From Massilia timonae CCUG 45783 (GTDB taxonomy: Bacteria; Pseudomonadota; Gammaproteobacteria; Burkholderiales; Burkholderiaceae_D): 64,000 nt of DNA. Location of the stretch: the NCBI RefSeq assembly GCF_000315425.1, contig NZ_JH992926.1, positions 1-64,000 of the forward strand, in the 5' to 3' direction. Positions 57,002-64,000 of this stretch are shown here, piece by piece. The translations under genes were made by a program, and so were the position numbers. Below the pieces are notes generated by a model, which was not told where the DNA came from, ran no database searches, and saw only the letters and a program-made list of their open reading frames with translations. Positions within the stretch are counted from its first letter, which is position 1; each line of letters opens with the position of its first letter.

Positions 57002-57137
57002 AGGCCTGCCTTCGCCGCAGTCGCGGCGCCCCTGGCCGATCACGATCCTTGCATCGCGACGCGCGTCGATCCGACCGCGCCGCCGTGCCCGCGATCGCGG
57101 CCGCGACACACTTTTAGCAAAATAACGAGGTAACACC

Positions 57138-58721
57138 ATGGAATGGCTATTCGACCCGGCAATCTGGGCGGGTCTGCTCACACTCGTTGTCCTGGAAATC
57201 GTCCTGGGCATCGACAACCTGATCTTCATCGCGATCCTGGCCGACAAGCTGCCGCCGCACCAGCGCGACAAGGCGCGCCTGATCGGCCTGACCCTGGCCA
57301 TGCTGATGCGCCTGGGCCTGTTGACCATCGTGTCCTGGCTGGTGACGCTGACCACGCCGCTGTTCGCGCTGGGACCGTGGTCGCCCTCGGGGCGCGACCT
57401 GATCCTGCTGCTGGGCGGCGTGTTCCTGCTGTTCAAGGCCACGGTCGAGCTGCACGAGCGCCTGGAAGGCGTGACCCACGTCCATACCCAGTCGAAGGTG
57501 TATGCCAGCTTCGGCGCCGTGGTGGCGCAGATCGTGGTGCTGGACGCCGTGTTCTCGCTCGACGCCGTGATCACCGCGGTCGGCATGGTCGACGAACTGG
57601 GCGTCATGATGGCGGCGGTGATCATTTCGATCGGCGTCATGATCCTGGCGTCCAAGCCGCTGACCCGCTTCGTCAACGCGCATCCGACCGTGGTCGTGCT
57701 GTGCCTCTCCTTCCTGTTGATGATCGGCCTGTCGCTGGTGGCCGAGGGCCTGGGCTTCCACATCCCGAAAGGCTATCTGTATGCGGCGATCGGCTTCTCG
57801 ATCCTGATCGAGACCCTGAACCAGTTCGCGCGCCGTAACTTCCTCAAGAACGAGGCGCGCCTGCCGCTGCGCGACCGCACCGCCGACACCGTGCTGCGCC
57901 TGATGGGCGGCAAGCGGCGCCAGGATGCCGAGCCGGACGGCCAGGACGAGCAGATCGACGAGGCGCAGGCCTTCGGCGTCGAGGAGCGCAATATGGTCAG
58001 CGGCGTGCTGACCCTGGCCGACCGCTCGATCCGCTCGATCATGACGCCGCGCTCCGAGATGTCCTGGGTTAACCTCGACGACGAGGCCGACGCCATCCTG
58101 CGCCAGCTGCAGGAGTCGCCGCACAGCCGGATGCCGGTCGGCCGCGGCCAGCTCGACAACCTGGTCGGCATCGCCCGCACCAAGGACCTGATCAGCCAGC
58201 TGGTGCTGCAGGCGCGCATCGACGACGTGGTCGACGACGGCAATGGCGCCACTGGACCAATCCGCAAGCCGATCCTGCTGCCCGATACCGCCGGCGTGCT
58301 CAAGGCCATGGATACGCTCAAGCGCGCCCACGGCCAGCTGGTGCTGGTGACCGACGAATTCGGCATCGTCCAGGGCCTGTTGACCCCGGTCGACATCCTG
58401 GAAGCGATCGCCGGCGAGTTCCCCGACGAGGACGAGCAGCTGGCGATCCAGCCCAAGGGGCCCGGCGAGTGGGAAGTCATCGGCACCGCCGACCTGCACC
58501 AGCTGGAGCAGGTGCTGGAGACCGGGGGGCTGGTCAGCAGCGACGACGACTACACCTCGCTGGCCGGCTTCCTGCTGGCGCGCTTCGAGAGCTTGCCGGA
58601 GCCGGGCCAGGAGATCGAGATCGACGGCCTGCGCTACCGCATCCTGAGCGTCGAGGAGCGCCGCATCGCCAGGGTGCTGGTCCGGCGTATCGCGGCCGAC
58701 GATGCCGCGCAGGCCGCCTGA
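57138..58721 (+). CDS. TerC-family membrane protein with CBS and CorC_HlyC domains
   Basis: A 527-residue protein of the YegH/YoaE group. Residues 1-235 are the seven-helix TerC domain with LEIVLGIDNLIFIAILA and the repeat-like DAVFSLDAVITAVGMV, whose Asp residues may bind metal. Residues about 295-425 are a CBS pair (SIRSIMTPRSEMSWVNLDD; LVTDEFGIVQGLLTPVDILEAIAGE). The end (about 440-520) is the CorC/HlyC-associated domain. Related proteins are tied to metal-ion (manganese) homeostasis and metallating exported proteins. It is followed 38 bases later by htpX, probably one operon. Confidence 0.92.
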   Translation: MEWLFDPAIWAGLLTLVVLEIVLGIDNLIFIAILADKLPPHQRDKARLIGLTLAMLMRLGLLTIVSWLVTLTTPLFALGPWSPSGRDLILLLGGVFLLFKATVELHERLEGVTHVHTQSKVYASFGAVVAQIVVLDAVFSLDAVITAVGMVDELGVMMAAVIISIGVMILASKPLTRFVNAHPTVVVLCLSFLLMIGLSLVAEGLGFHIPKGYLYAAIGFSILIETLNQFARRNFLKNEARLPLRDRTADTVLRLMGGKRRQDAEPDGQDEQIDEAQAFGVEERNMVSGVLTLADRSIRSIMTPRSEMSWVNLDDEADAILRQLQESPHSRMPVGRGQLDNLVGIARTKDLISQLVLQARIDDVVDDGNGATGPIRKPILLPDTAGVLKAMDTLKRAHGQLVLVTDEFGIVQGLLTPVDILEAIAGEFPDEDEQLAIQPKGPGEWEVIGTADLHQLEQVLETGGLVSSDDDYTSLAGFLLARFESLPEPGQEIEIDGLRYRILSVEERRIARVLVRRIAADDAAQAA

Positions 58722-58759
58722 ACCCGTTTTTTTACCGTAACCGTACTAAGAAGGACATC

Positions 58760-59635
58760 ATGAAACGTACTCTGTTGTTTATCGCGACCAACCTGGGCAT
58801 CATGCTGGTGCTGGGCATCACCGCCAGCCTGCTGGGCGTCAACCGCTTCCTCACCTCGAACGGCCTGGACCTGCCCAAGCTGCTGATGTTCGCCGGCCTG
58901 ATGGGCTTTGGCGGCGCCTTCATCTCGCTGCTGCTGTCCAAGCCGATCGCCAAATGGTCGACCGGCGCCCGCGTCATCGCCCAGCCTTCCAACCCGACCG
59001 AGCAGTGGCTGCTGAACACGGTGGCGGCCCAGGCCCAGCGCGCGGGCATCGGCATGCCTGAAGTGGCGATCTACGAGGGCGAACCGAACGCCTTCGCCAC
59101 CGGCGCGACGAAGAACTCGTCGCTGGTCGCGGTGTCGACCGGCCTGCTGCAGTCGATGACCGAGCAGGAAGTCGAAGCCGTGCTGGCCCACGAGGTGGCC
59201 CACATCGCCAACGGCGACATGGTCACGCTGACCCTGATCCAAGGCGTGGTCAACACCTTCGTGATCTTCCTGGCGCGCATCGTCGGCTACTTCGTGGACG
59301 GCTTGCTGCGCAAGAATGACGAGGAAAACACCGGCCCCGGCATCGGCTACATGGTCACCGTGATCGTGTGCGAGATCGTGTTCGGCATCCTGGCCAGCAT
59401 CATCGTGGCCTGGTTCTCGCGCCAGCGCGAGTTCCGCGCCGACCGCGGCGCCGCCAGCATCATGGGCCAGCCGCAGCCGATGATCGCGGCGCTGCGCCGC
59501 CTGGGCGGCATGGCCGAAGGCGAGCTGCCGAAGAACATGAGCGCGTTCGGCATCTCGGGCAAGGGCGGCGCGCTGGCGCTGTTCTCCAGCCATCCGCCGA
59601 TCGAGGAGCGGATCGCGGCCCTGCAGGCGCGCTAA
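58760..59635 (+). CDS. htpX: Protease HtpX, membrane zinc metalloprotease
   Basis: A 291-residue inner-membrane protease. Two N-terminal helices (LLFIATNLGIMLVLGITASLL; LLMFAGLMGFGGAFISLLLS) precede the M48 domain with HEVAH (144-148) as zinc site and FRADRGAASIMG supplying the third ligand Glu region. Two further helices lie near 160-215. It degrades misfolded membrane proteins and backs up FtsH. AAGGACATC precedes the ATG. Its stop overlaps that of the convergent DUF4105 gene. Confidence 0.97.
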   Translation: MKRTLLFIATNLGIMLVLGITASLLGVNRFLTSNGLDLPKLLMFAGLMGFGGAFISLLLSKPIAKWSTGARVIAQPSNPTEQWLLNTVAAQAQRAGIGMPEVAIYEGEPNAFATGATKNSSLVAVSTGLLQSMTEQEVEAVLAHEVAHIANGDMVTLTLIQGVVNTFVIFLARIVGYFVDGLLRKNDEENTGPGIGYMVTVIVCEIVFGILASIIVAWFSRQREFRADRGAASIMGQPQPMIAALRRLGGMAEGELPKNMSAFGISGKGGALALFSSHPPIEERIAALQAR

Positions 59636-60645
59636 TCGTTCGGGGCGATGCCCGGCACGCCGGCGCGGATGGCGCGTGAATAGTCGTCGGCGTCGCGGTC
59701 GGACTTGCGGGCGCGGGCATTGATGTGGCCGCGTTCGCGCAGCATCGCATACGGCAGGCCCGGGGTAAGCGCGCCCTGGTCGTAGGCATACTCGGCGAAA
59801 TGGCCGGAGGCCAGCAGCCGGTAGTCGAGCGGCAGCGTCGGGTCGATATGGCGCGCCAGCTCGAACAGGATCGTGGTGCAGTTGCTGGTCAGGGTGTTGT
59901 AGAACTCGGGCTGGCCGCGCAGCCGTTCGGCGCGCGCCAGGTAGTCGAGCAGCACCGAGCGCAGCTGCGCCGGCGTCGCGCGCAGCCGGTACAGGTAGAC
60001 CTGCTCGCCGCGCGCATTGCTGCGCGTGCGGATCAGGTCGCGCTCGTCGGCGGCGACGATCACCTGCTCGAACTTGCGGAAAAATCCGCCGAGCGCCGAG
60101 AACGTTTCGTCGCGTTCCTTGCGGATCTCGAGCGAGAACACCAGTCGCTGGCCGTCGCTGAAGCCGAACGACACCAGCGTGTGGGCGATGTGCGGCCCCA
60201 TCCAGTACGACAGGATCAGGTCGGCCGATTCGAGGCGCGACAGGTCGTAGCGCCGCGTTTCCCAGCGCGGCGTGTAGTCGGTCTCGGTGCGCCACTCGAA
60301 GGCGCGCACATTGCGCAGTTCCAGGCGGTCGCCGTCCACCGTCGATTCCAGCAGGCGCGCCACGTCGTCGGCCCATGGACGATCGTGCGACGGCGCGAGC
60401 GACTGCCACCATCCCAGCATCGCGAGCGCCGCCAGCGCGCCGGCCAGCAGCAGCCTGCGTTCGCGCCGCCAGCCCGGCGTGCGCGCCAGGACCAGCGCCA
60501 CGGCCAGGCCGAGCAGGGTCCAGGCGCCGCCCAGGGCCAGCGCGAGCGCCGGCGCCAGCTGGAACCACAGCGCGAGCGCGCCCCAGGCCGTCGCGGCCAC
60601 GACCGCCAGCGCCGCCAGGCTCCTGGCCAGCCGCTTCCAGTTCAC
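59632..60645 (-). CDS. DUF4105-family membrane-anchored protein
   Basis: A 337-residue protein. The first 110 residues contain three hydrophobic segments (LAALAVVAATAWGALALWF; LGLAVALVLA; LLLAGALAALAMLGWW). The rest is a DUF4105 domain with SYWMGPHIAHTLVSFGF, SLEIRKERDETFS and YNTLTSNCTTILFELARH, whose N-C-T cysteine is conserved in the family. It looks papain-like but has no established role. The start is GTG 60645, overlapping the permease stop as GTGA with GGAAG upstream. The frame open to 63510 is not coding beyond this point. Confidence 0.88.
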   Translation of the reverse strand: MNWKRLARSLAALAVVAATAWGALALWFQLAPALALALGGAWTLLGLAVALVLARTPGWRRERRLLLAGALAALAMLGWWQSLAPSHDRPWADDVARLLESTVDGDRLELRNVRAFEWRTETDYTPRWETRRYDLSRLESADLILSYWMGPHIAHTLVSFGFSDGQRLVFSLEIRKERDETFSALGGFFRKFEQVIVAADERDLIRTRSNARGEQVYLYRLRATPAQLRSVLLDYLARAERLRGQPEFYNTLTSNCTTILFELARHIDPTLPLDYRLLASGHFAEYAYDQGALTPGLPYAMLRERGHINARARKSDRDADDYSRAIRAGVPGIAPND

Positions 60646-62018
60646 CGCGCTTCCTTCGCCGCCGCCGGCTCGGGCAAGAACCAGTTCAGCAGCAGCGCGC
60701 ACAGGCCGCCGGTGGCGACGCCGGATTCGAGCACATTGCGCACCGCGCCCGGCATATGGGCCAGGAATTCGGGCACCTGGGACACGCCCAGCCCCAGCGC
60801 CAGCGAGACCGCGATCACCAGGAGCGCGCGGCGGTCGAGGGTGACGCTGGCCAGGATGTTGATGCCGGCCGCGGCGACCGCGCCGAACATGACCATGGCG
60901 GCGCCGCCCAGCACCGGTTCGGGCACCGCCTGGATCACGCCGGCGACCGCGGGAAACAGGCCCAGGATCACCAGGAACAGGGCGATCCACATGCCGACGT
61001 GGCGGCTGGCGATGCCGGTCAGCTGGATCACGCCGTTGTTCTGGGCGAAGATCGAACTCGGGAAGGTGTTGAACATGCCGGCCAGCAGGGAGTTGGCGCC
61101 GTTGACCAGCACCCCGCCCTTGATGCGCGCCATCCACAGCGGCCCTTCGACCGGCTGGCGCGAGACCTTGCTGGTGGCCGTCACGTCGCCGATCGCCTCC
61201 AGCGAGGTGACCAGGTAGATGACGATCATCGGGATGAACAGCGACCACGAAAAGCCCAGGCCGAAGTGCAGCGGCGTGGGCACCTGGAACAGCGGCGCCT
61301 CGTGCATGCCGCTGAAGTCCAGACGCCCCATCCAGCCGGCCAGCGCATAGCCGACGCCGAGTGCGATGACGATGGCGGCGCTGCGCATCCAGACCACCGG
61401 CACCCGGTTCAGGATCACGATGATGGCCAGCACCACGCCGGACAGCAGCAGGTTCTCGCCGTTGGCGAAGCTGCCGCCCGCCATGGCCGCGTAGCCACCG
61501 CCCATGCTGATCAGGCCGACCTTGATCAGGGTGAGGCCGATCATCAGCACCACGATGCCCGTCACCAGGGGCGTGATCAGGCGCTTGACGAAGGGCAGCA
61601 CGCGCGAGACGCCCATCTCGATGAAGGAGCCGGCCACCACGACGCCGAAGATCGCCGCCATCACCGCCTCCACCGGCGTGCCCTGCTTGACCATCAGGGC
61701 GCCGCCGGCGATCAGCGGGCCGACGAAATTGAAGCTGGTGCCCTGCACGATCAGGAGGCCCGCGCCGAACGGACCGAAGCGGCGGCATTGCACGAAGGTG
61801 GCGATGCCGGAGACGACCAGCGACATCGAGACGATCAGGTTGGTGTCGCGGCTCGAAACGCCCAGCGCCTGGCAGATCAGCAGGCCCGGCGTGACGATGG
61901 GGACGATGATGGCCAGCAGGTGCTGCAGGGCGGCCAGCATGCCGAGCAGCGGGGGCGGGCGGTCGTCGAGGCCGAGGATCAGTTCCGGGTGGGTCTGCTG
62001 GGAGTGCGGTGTCGACAT
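60642..62018 (-). CDS. NCS2-family purine (xanthine/urate) permease
   Basis: A 458-residue, roughly 14-helix transporter. Recognisable are ALQHLLAIIVPIVTPGLLI at the N-terminus, the family motif VQGTSFNFVGP, and FSSSIFAQNNGV-like residues seen as TFPSSIFAQNNGVIQLTG. It resembles XanP/UacT/UraA-type nucleobase:cation symporters; the QGTSFNF signature favours purines such as xanthine or urate. Translationally coupled to the DUF4105 gene. Divergent from the MBL gene with 100 bases between. Confidence 0.92.
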   Translation of the reverse strand: MSTPHSQQTHPELILGLDDRPPPLLGMLAALQHLLAIIVPIVTPGLLICQALGVSSRDTNLIVSMSLVVSGIATFVQCRRFGPFGAGLLIVQGTSFNFVGPLIAGGALMVKQGTPVEAVMAAIFGVVVAGSFIEMGVSRVLPFVKRLITPLVTGIVVLMIGLTLIKVGLISMGGGYAAMAGGSFANGENLLLSGVVLAIIVILNRVPVVWMRSAAIVIALGVGYALAGWMGRLDFSGMHEAPLFQVPTPLHFGLGFSWSLFIPMIVIYLVTSLEAIGDVTATSKVSRQPVEGPLWMARIKGGVLVNGANSLLAGMFNTFPSSIFAQNNGVIQLTGIASRHVGMWIALFLVILGLFPAVAGVIQAVPEPVLGGAAMVMFGAVAAAGINILASVTLDRRALLVIAVSLALGLGVSQVPEFLAHMPGAVRNVLESGVATGGLCALLLNWFLPEPAAAKEAR

Positions 62019-62118
62019 GGGGACGGCTGGCTGAGTAAAGAGGCGATTCTACAGGCAGACGGGCGGCGCGGGCGGCCGGCGTTGTAGAATGCCCCCTTTC
62101 ACGGGGAGAGAGCAGGGC

Positions 62119-63462
62119 ATGGCGGAGCTGACGGTATCGAGGATCCTGCACGCGGGGTATGTCTTCGAGTGCGAGGGCAGGCGCATCGCCTTCGACCCCA
62201 TCTTCGAGAACCCGTTCAGCCGCAACTGCCATGCCTTCCCCGACGTGCGCTTCGACCTGGAGGCCATCCGGCGCCAGCGCTTCGACGCCGTGTTCATCTC
62301 GCACTTCCACGACGACCACTGCTCGCTCGACAGCCTCGACCTGCTGGAGCGCGCGACGCCGATCCACCTGTATTGCCAGTTCGGGGCGCTGTTCGACATG
62401 CTGCGCCAGCTGGGGTTCACCAACGTCCACGCGCTGGCCCTGGACCGGGCGGTCGAGGTCGGGCCGTTCACGGTGATCGCGCGCGAGGCGATGGATATCG
62501 ACGTCGACTCGATGTTCCAGGTGCGCGCCGCCGGCATGAACGTGCTGAACGTGGTCGACTCCTGGATCGACGACGACACGCTGGGCCAGCTGGTCGCGCA
62601 GGGGCCGTGGGACATGGTGCTGTGGCCGTTCCAGACGATGCGCGAGCTCGAGGTGCTGGCGCCGTCGCGCCACGCCGCGGCGCCGCCCGGCCTGCCCGAA
62701 CAGTGGCTGGTCCAGCTGCGCGCGCTGGCGCCGCGCTACATCGTGCCGAGCTCCTGCCAGTTCCGGCAGGAGCCGTGGTCCTGGTATAACCGCGCCTTCT
62801 TCCCGATCTCCTACGCCCGCTTCGCGCACGAGGTGGGAGCGGCCATGCCGCAGGCGCGGGTGGTGCGCCTGAACCCCTCGGTGTCGATGCGGCTCGACGC
62901 CGCCGGCCTGCACCCGGCGCCGCCGCTGGCGTGGGTCGTTCCGGTGGGCGAGCAGGACGTCGACTACGCCTATGCCGGCAATGCCGCGCCCCCGTCCACG
63001 GGCGAGATCGCGCGCCATTTCGCGCCGTTGAACGCGCAGGAGCAGGCGCGCGTGGCCGAGTACTGCCGCCGGGAGCTGGTGGCCAGGTATGGCGACATCG
63101 AAGCCGGGTCGGTGTATTTCGACCGGCCCCGCATCTGGCGCCTGTCGCTGTTCGACCATGCCGGCCAGGCCTGCCACTATCACTATCGCCTTGAAGGCGA
63201 CAGCGCGGAACTGCTGGACGGCGCCGCCGGCCCGCTCGGCTGGAGCACCGAGGTCCCGGCCGCCAAGCTGTATGCGGCGCTCGAGCTGGGCGAGTCGCTG
63301 ACCTCGATGTACATGCGCATCAATGACGAGCGCTTCGCGCCGGATGCCGAGCGCGAACTGATGGATGCCGACGTGGTCGACGATCCCTTGATCCGCTGCC
63401 TGTTCGGCGATACCTTCGGCGCCTACCAGGCGGCCCAGCTGCGCCGCCTGCTGGCGCGCTAG
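62119..63462 (+). CDS. Metallo-beta-lactamase-fold hydrolase
   Basis: A 447-residue protein. An MBL domain occupies about residues 1-260: HAGYVFECEGRRIAFDP starts the fold and SHFHDDH (61-67) is the H-x-H-x-D-H zinc motif. The C-terminal 180 residues (STGEIARHFAPLNAQEQARVAEYCRRELV) form an unrecognised domain that may be a sterol-carrier-like part, as in some UlaG-like relatives. GGGGAGAG precedes the ATG. The substrate is unknown. Confidence 0.88.
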   Translation: MAELTVSRILHAGYVFECEGRRIAFDPIFENPFSRNCHAFPDVRFDLEAIRRQRFDAVFISHFHDDHCSLDSLDLLERATPIHLYCQFGALFDMLRQLGFTNVHALALDRAVEVGPFTVIAREAMDIDVDSMFQVRAAGMNVLNVVDSWIDDDTLGQLVAQGPWDMVLWPFQTMRELEVLAPSRHAAAPPGLPEQWLVQLRALAPRYIVPSSCQFRQEPWSWYNRAFFPISYARFAHEVGAAMPQARVVRLNPSVSMRLDAAGLHPAPPLAWVVPVGEQDVDYAYAGNAAPPSTGEIARHFAPLNAQEQARVAEYCRRELVARYGDIEAGSVYFDRPRIWRLSLFDHAGQACHYHYRLEGDSAELLDGAAGPLGWSTEVPAAKLYAALELGESLTSMYMRINDERFAPDAERELMDADVVDDPLIRCLFGDTFGAYQAAQLRRLLAR

Positions 63463-63515
63463 CTCACTCGCCCACCGCGCTCGACGCCACCCGGGCCAGC
63501 GACTGGCCATGGGGG

Positions 63516-63761
63516 TTGCTGACGCTGTGCGAGACCAGGATGTCGACCGGCGTCGGGATCGCCGAAAAGACCATCAAGGTGCACCGCGCCCGGGTCATGG
63601 AAAAGATGGGCGCCACGTCGCTGGCCCAGCTGGTGCGCGAGACCCTCGAACTCGAGGCGGGCGCGGTGTTCGCTGCCGACGGCGTGGACAGCGCAGGATG
63701 GCGATCCGCAGGCGCGCGCCGTACGTGCGCCCGGCACGATGGGGGAGGAGCGTCATGTTGA
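63516..63761 (+). pseudogene. C-terminal remnant of a FixJ/NarL-type response regulator
   Basis: The frame contains GIAEKTIKVHRARVMEKMG followed by SLAQLVRETLELE, the recognition helix and tail of a LuxR-type helix-turn-helix. Everything before GIAEKT (which should be a receiver domain and the first helices) is missing; the preceding residues MLTLCETRMSTGV are unrelated. The break is near 63555. The frame runs into the start of aqpZ. It is therefore a truncated copy, not a functional regulator. Confidence 0.7.
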
Positions 63762-64000
63762 ACAAACTCTTGGCCGAATTCATCGGCACATTCTGGCTGG
63801 TGCTGGGCGGCTGCGGCAGCGCCGTGCTGGCCGCCACCTTTCCCGAGGTCGGCATCGGCCTGACCGGGGTCTCGCTGGCCTTCGGCCTGACCGTCCTGAC
63901 GGCGGCCTATGCGCTCGGCCCGATCTCGGGCGGCCATTTCAATCCCGCCGTGTCGGTGGGCCTGTGGGCCGGCGGACGCTTCCCGGCGCGCCACCTGGCG
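63755..64000 (+). CDS. aqpZ: Aquaporin Z, N-terminal part (runs off the window)
   Basis: The first 82 codons of a major-intrinsic-protein water channel: MLNKLLAEFIGTFWLVLGGCGSAVLAA is helix 1, and SGGHFNPAVSVGLW contains the first NPA motif. GGGGGAGGAG precedes the ATG by four bases. The second half with the other NPA lies beyond the window. It moves water across the inner membrane. Confidence 0.95.
   Translation, partial: MLNKLLAEFIGTFWLVLGGCGSAVLAATFPEVGIGLTGVSLAFGLTVLTAAYALGPISGGHFNPAVSVGLWAGGRFPARHLA

Noticed and set aside
60646..63510. Upstream part of the long minus-strand frame leading into the DUF4105 gene
   Set aside because: It is out of frame with the permease and antisense to the MBL gene; a GTG start at 60645 with an RBS explains the real gene.

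Overview
The window is GC-rich, densely packed bacterial DNA. Gene content and operon style point to a Gram-negative betaproteobacterium of the Massilia/Oxalobacteraceae type. Indicators are TonB-dependent receptors with glycoside hydrolases, FCD-type GntR regulators, an OsmC-YcaO protein, HtpX, PPK2 and AqpZ. The genus is an inference; there is no rRNA or tRNA in the window to settle it.

Positions 1-428 hold the 5' part and one end of an IS4-family insertion sequence. Positions 429-11648 are a complete L-rhamnose locus of the Rhizobium type: rhaR-S-T-P-Q-K on the minus strand (DeoR regulator, ABC importer, kinase), divergent from rhaD-I-U on the plus strand (bifunctional aldolase/dehydrogenase, isomerase, mutarotase). 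The 361-base gap between them carries a perfect 14-base palindrome and a sigma70-like promoter.

Positions 11699-26395 look like a rhamnogalacturonan-I (pectin backbone) degradation locus. It holds an exported oligogalacturonate-lyase-like protein, a tandem SGNH esterase with a C-terminal DUF6250-like domain, a GH105 unsaturated glycuronyl hydrolase, a GH43-like lipoprotein, a CE12 acetylesterase, a PL26/YetA-like lyase, a DUF4861 protein, a PL11 rhamnogalacturonan lyase and an LldD-type L-lactate dehydrogenase. Together with the rha genes this gives an almost closed route: polymer to oligosaccharides to rhamnose to DHAP plus L-lactaldehyde, then L-lactate, then pyruvate.

Positions 26414-36872 are miscellaneous: a degenerate tyrosine recombinase, an MFS exporter with its TetR regulator and two matching operators, a NERD-UvrD helicase, a secreted esterase, an OsmC-YcaO protein flanked by look-alike hairpins, and a phytoene-desaturase-like oxidoreductase. 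Positions 37135-54344 return to sugar and sugar-acid use: a frameshifted TonB receptor with a GH2 enzyme, a GntR regulator, an FKBP isomerase, an intact TonB receptor, a second GntR regulator, a three-subunit membrane dehydrogenase (Gad-type small subunit, GMC flavoprotein, triheme cytochrome c), a tartrate/D-malate dehydrogenase, a dctA 5' fragment joined to a TonB receptor 3' fragment, and a GH43 enzyme.

Positions 54406-64000 are mostly housekeeping or unassigned: a PhyH-like dioxygenase, PPK2, a small secreted protein, a TerC/CBS membrane protein, HtpX, a DUF4105 protein, an NCS2 purine permease, an MBL-fold protein, a gene-remnant junction and the start of aqpZ. No CRISPR array, tRNA, rRNA or prophage was seen. 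Three disrupted loci (near 37290, 52841 and 63555) are either real decay or rearrangement, or assembly errors; raw reads would decide.
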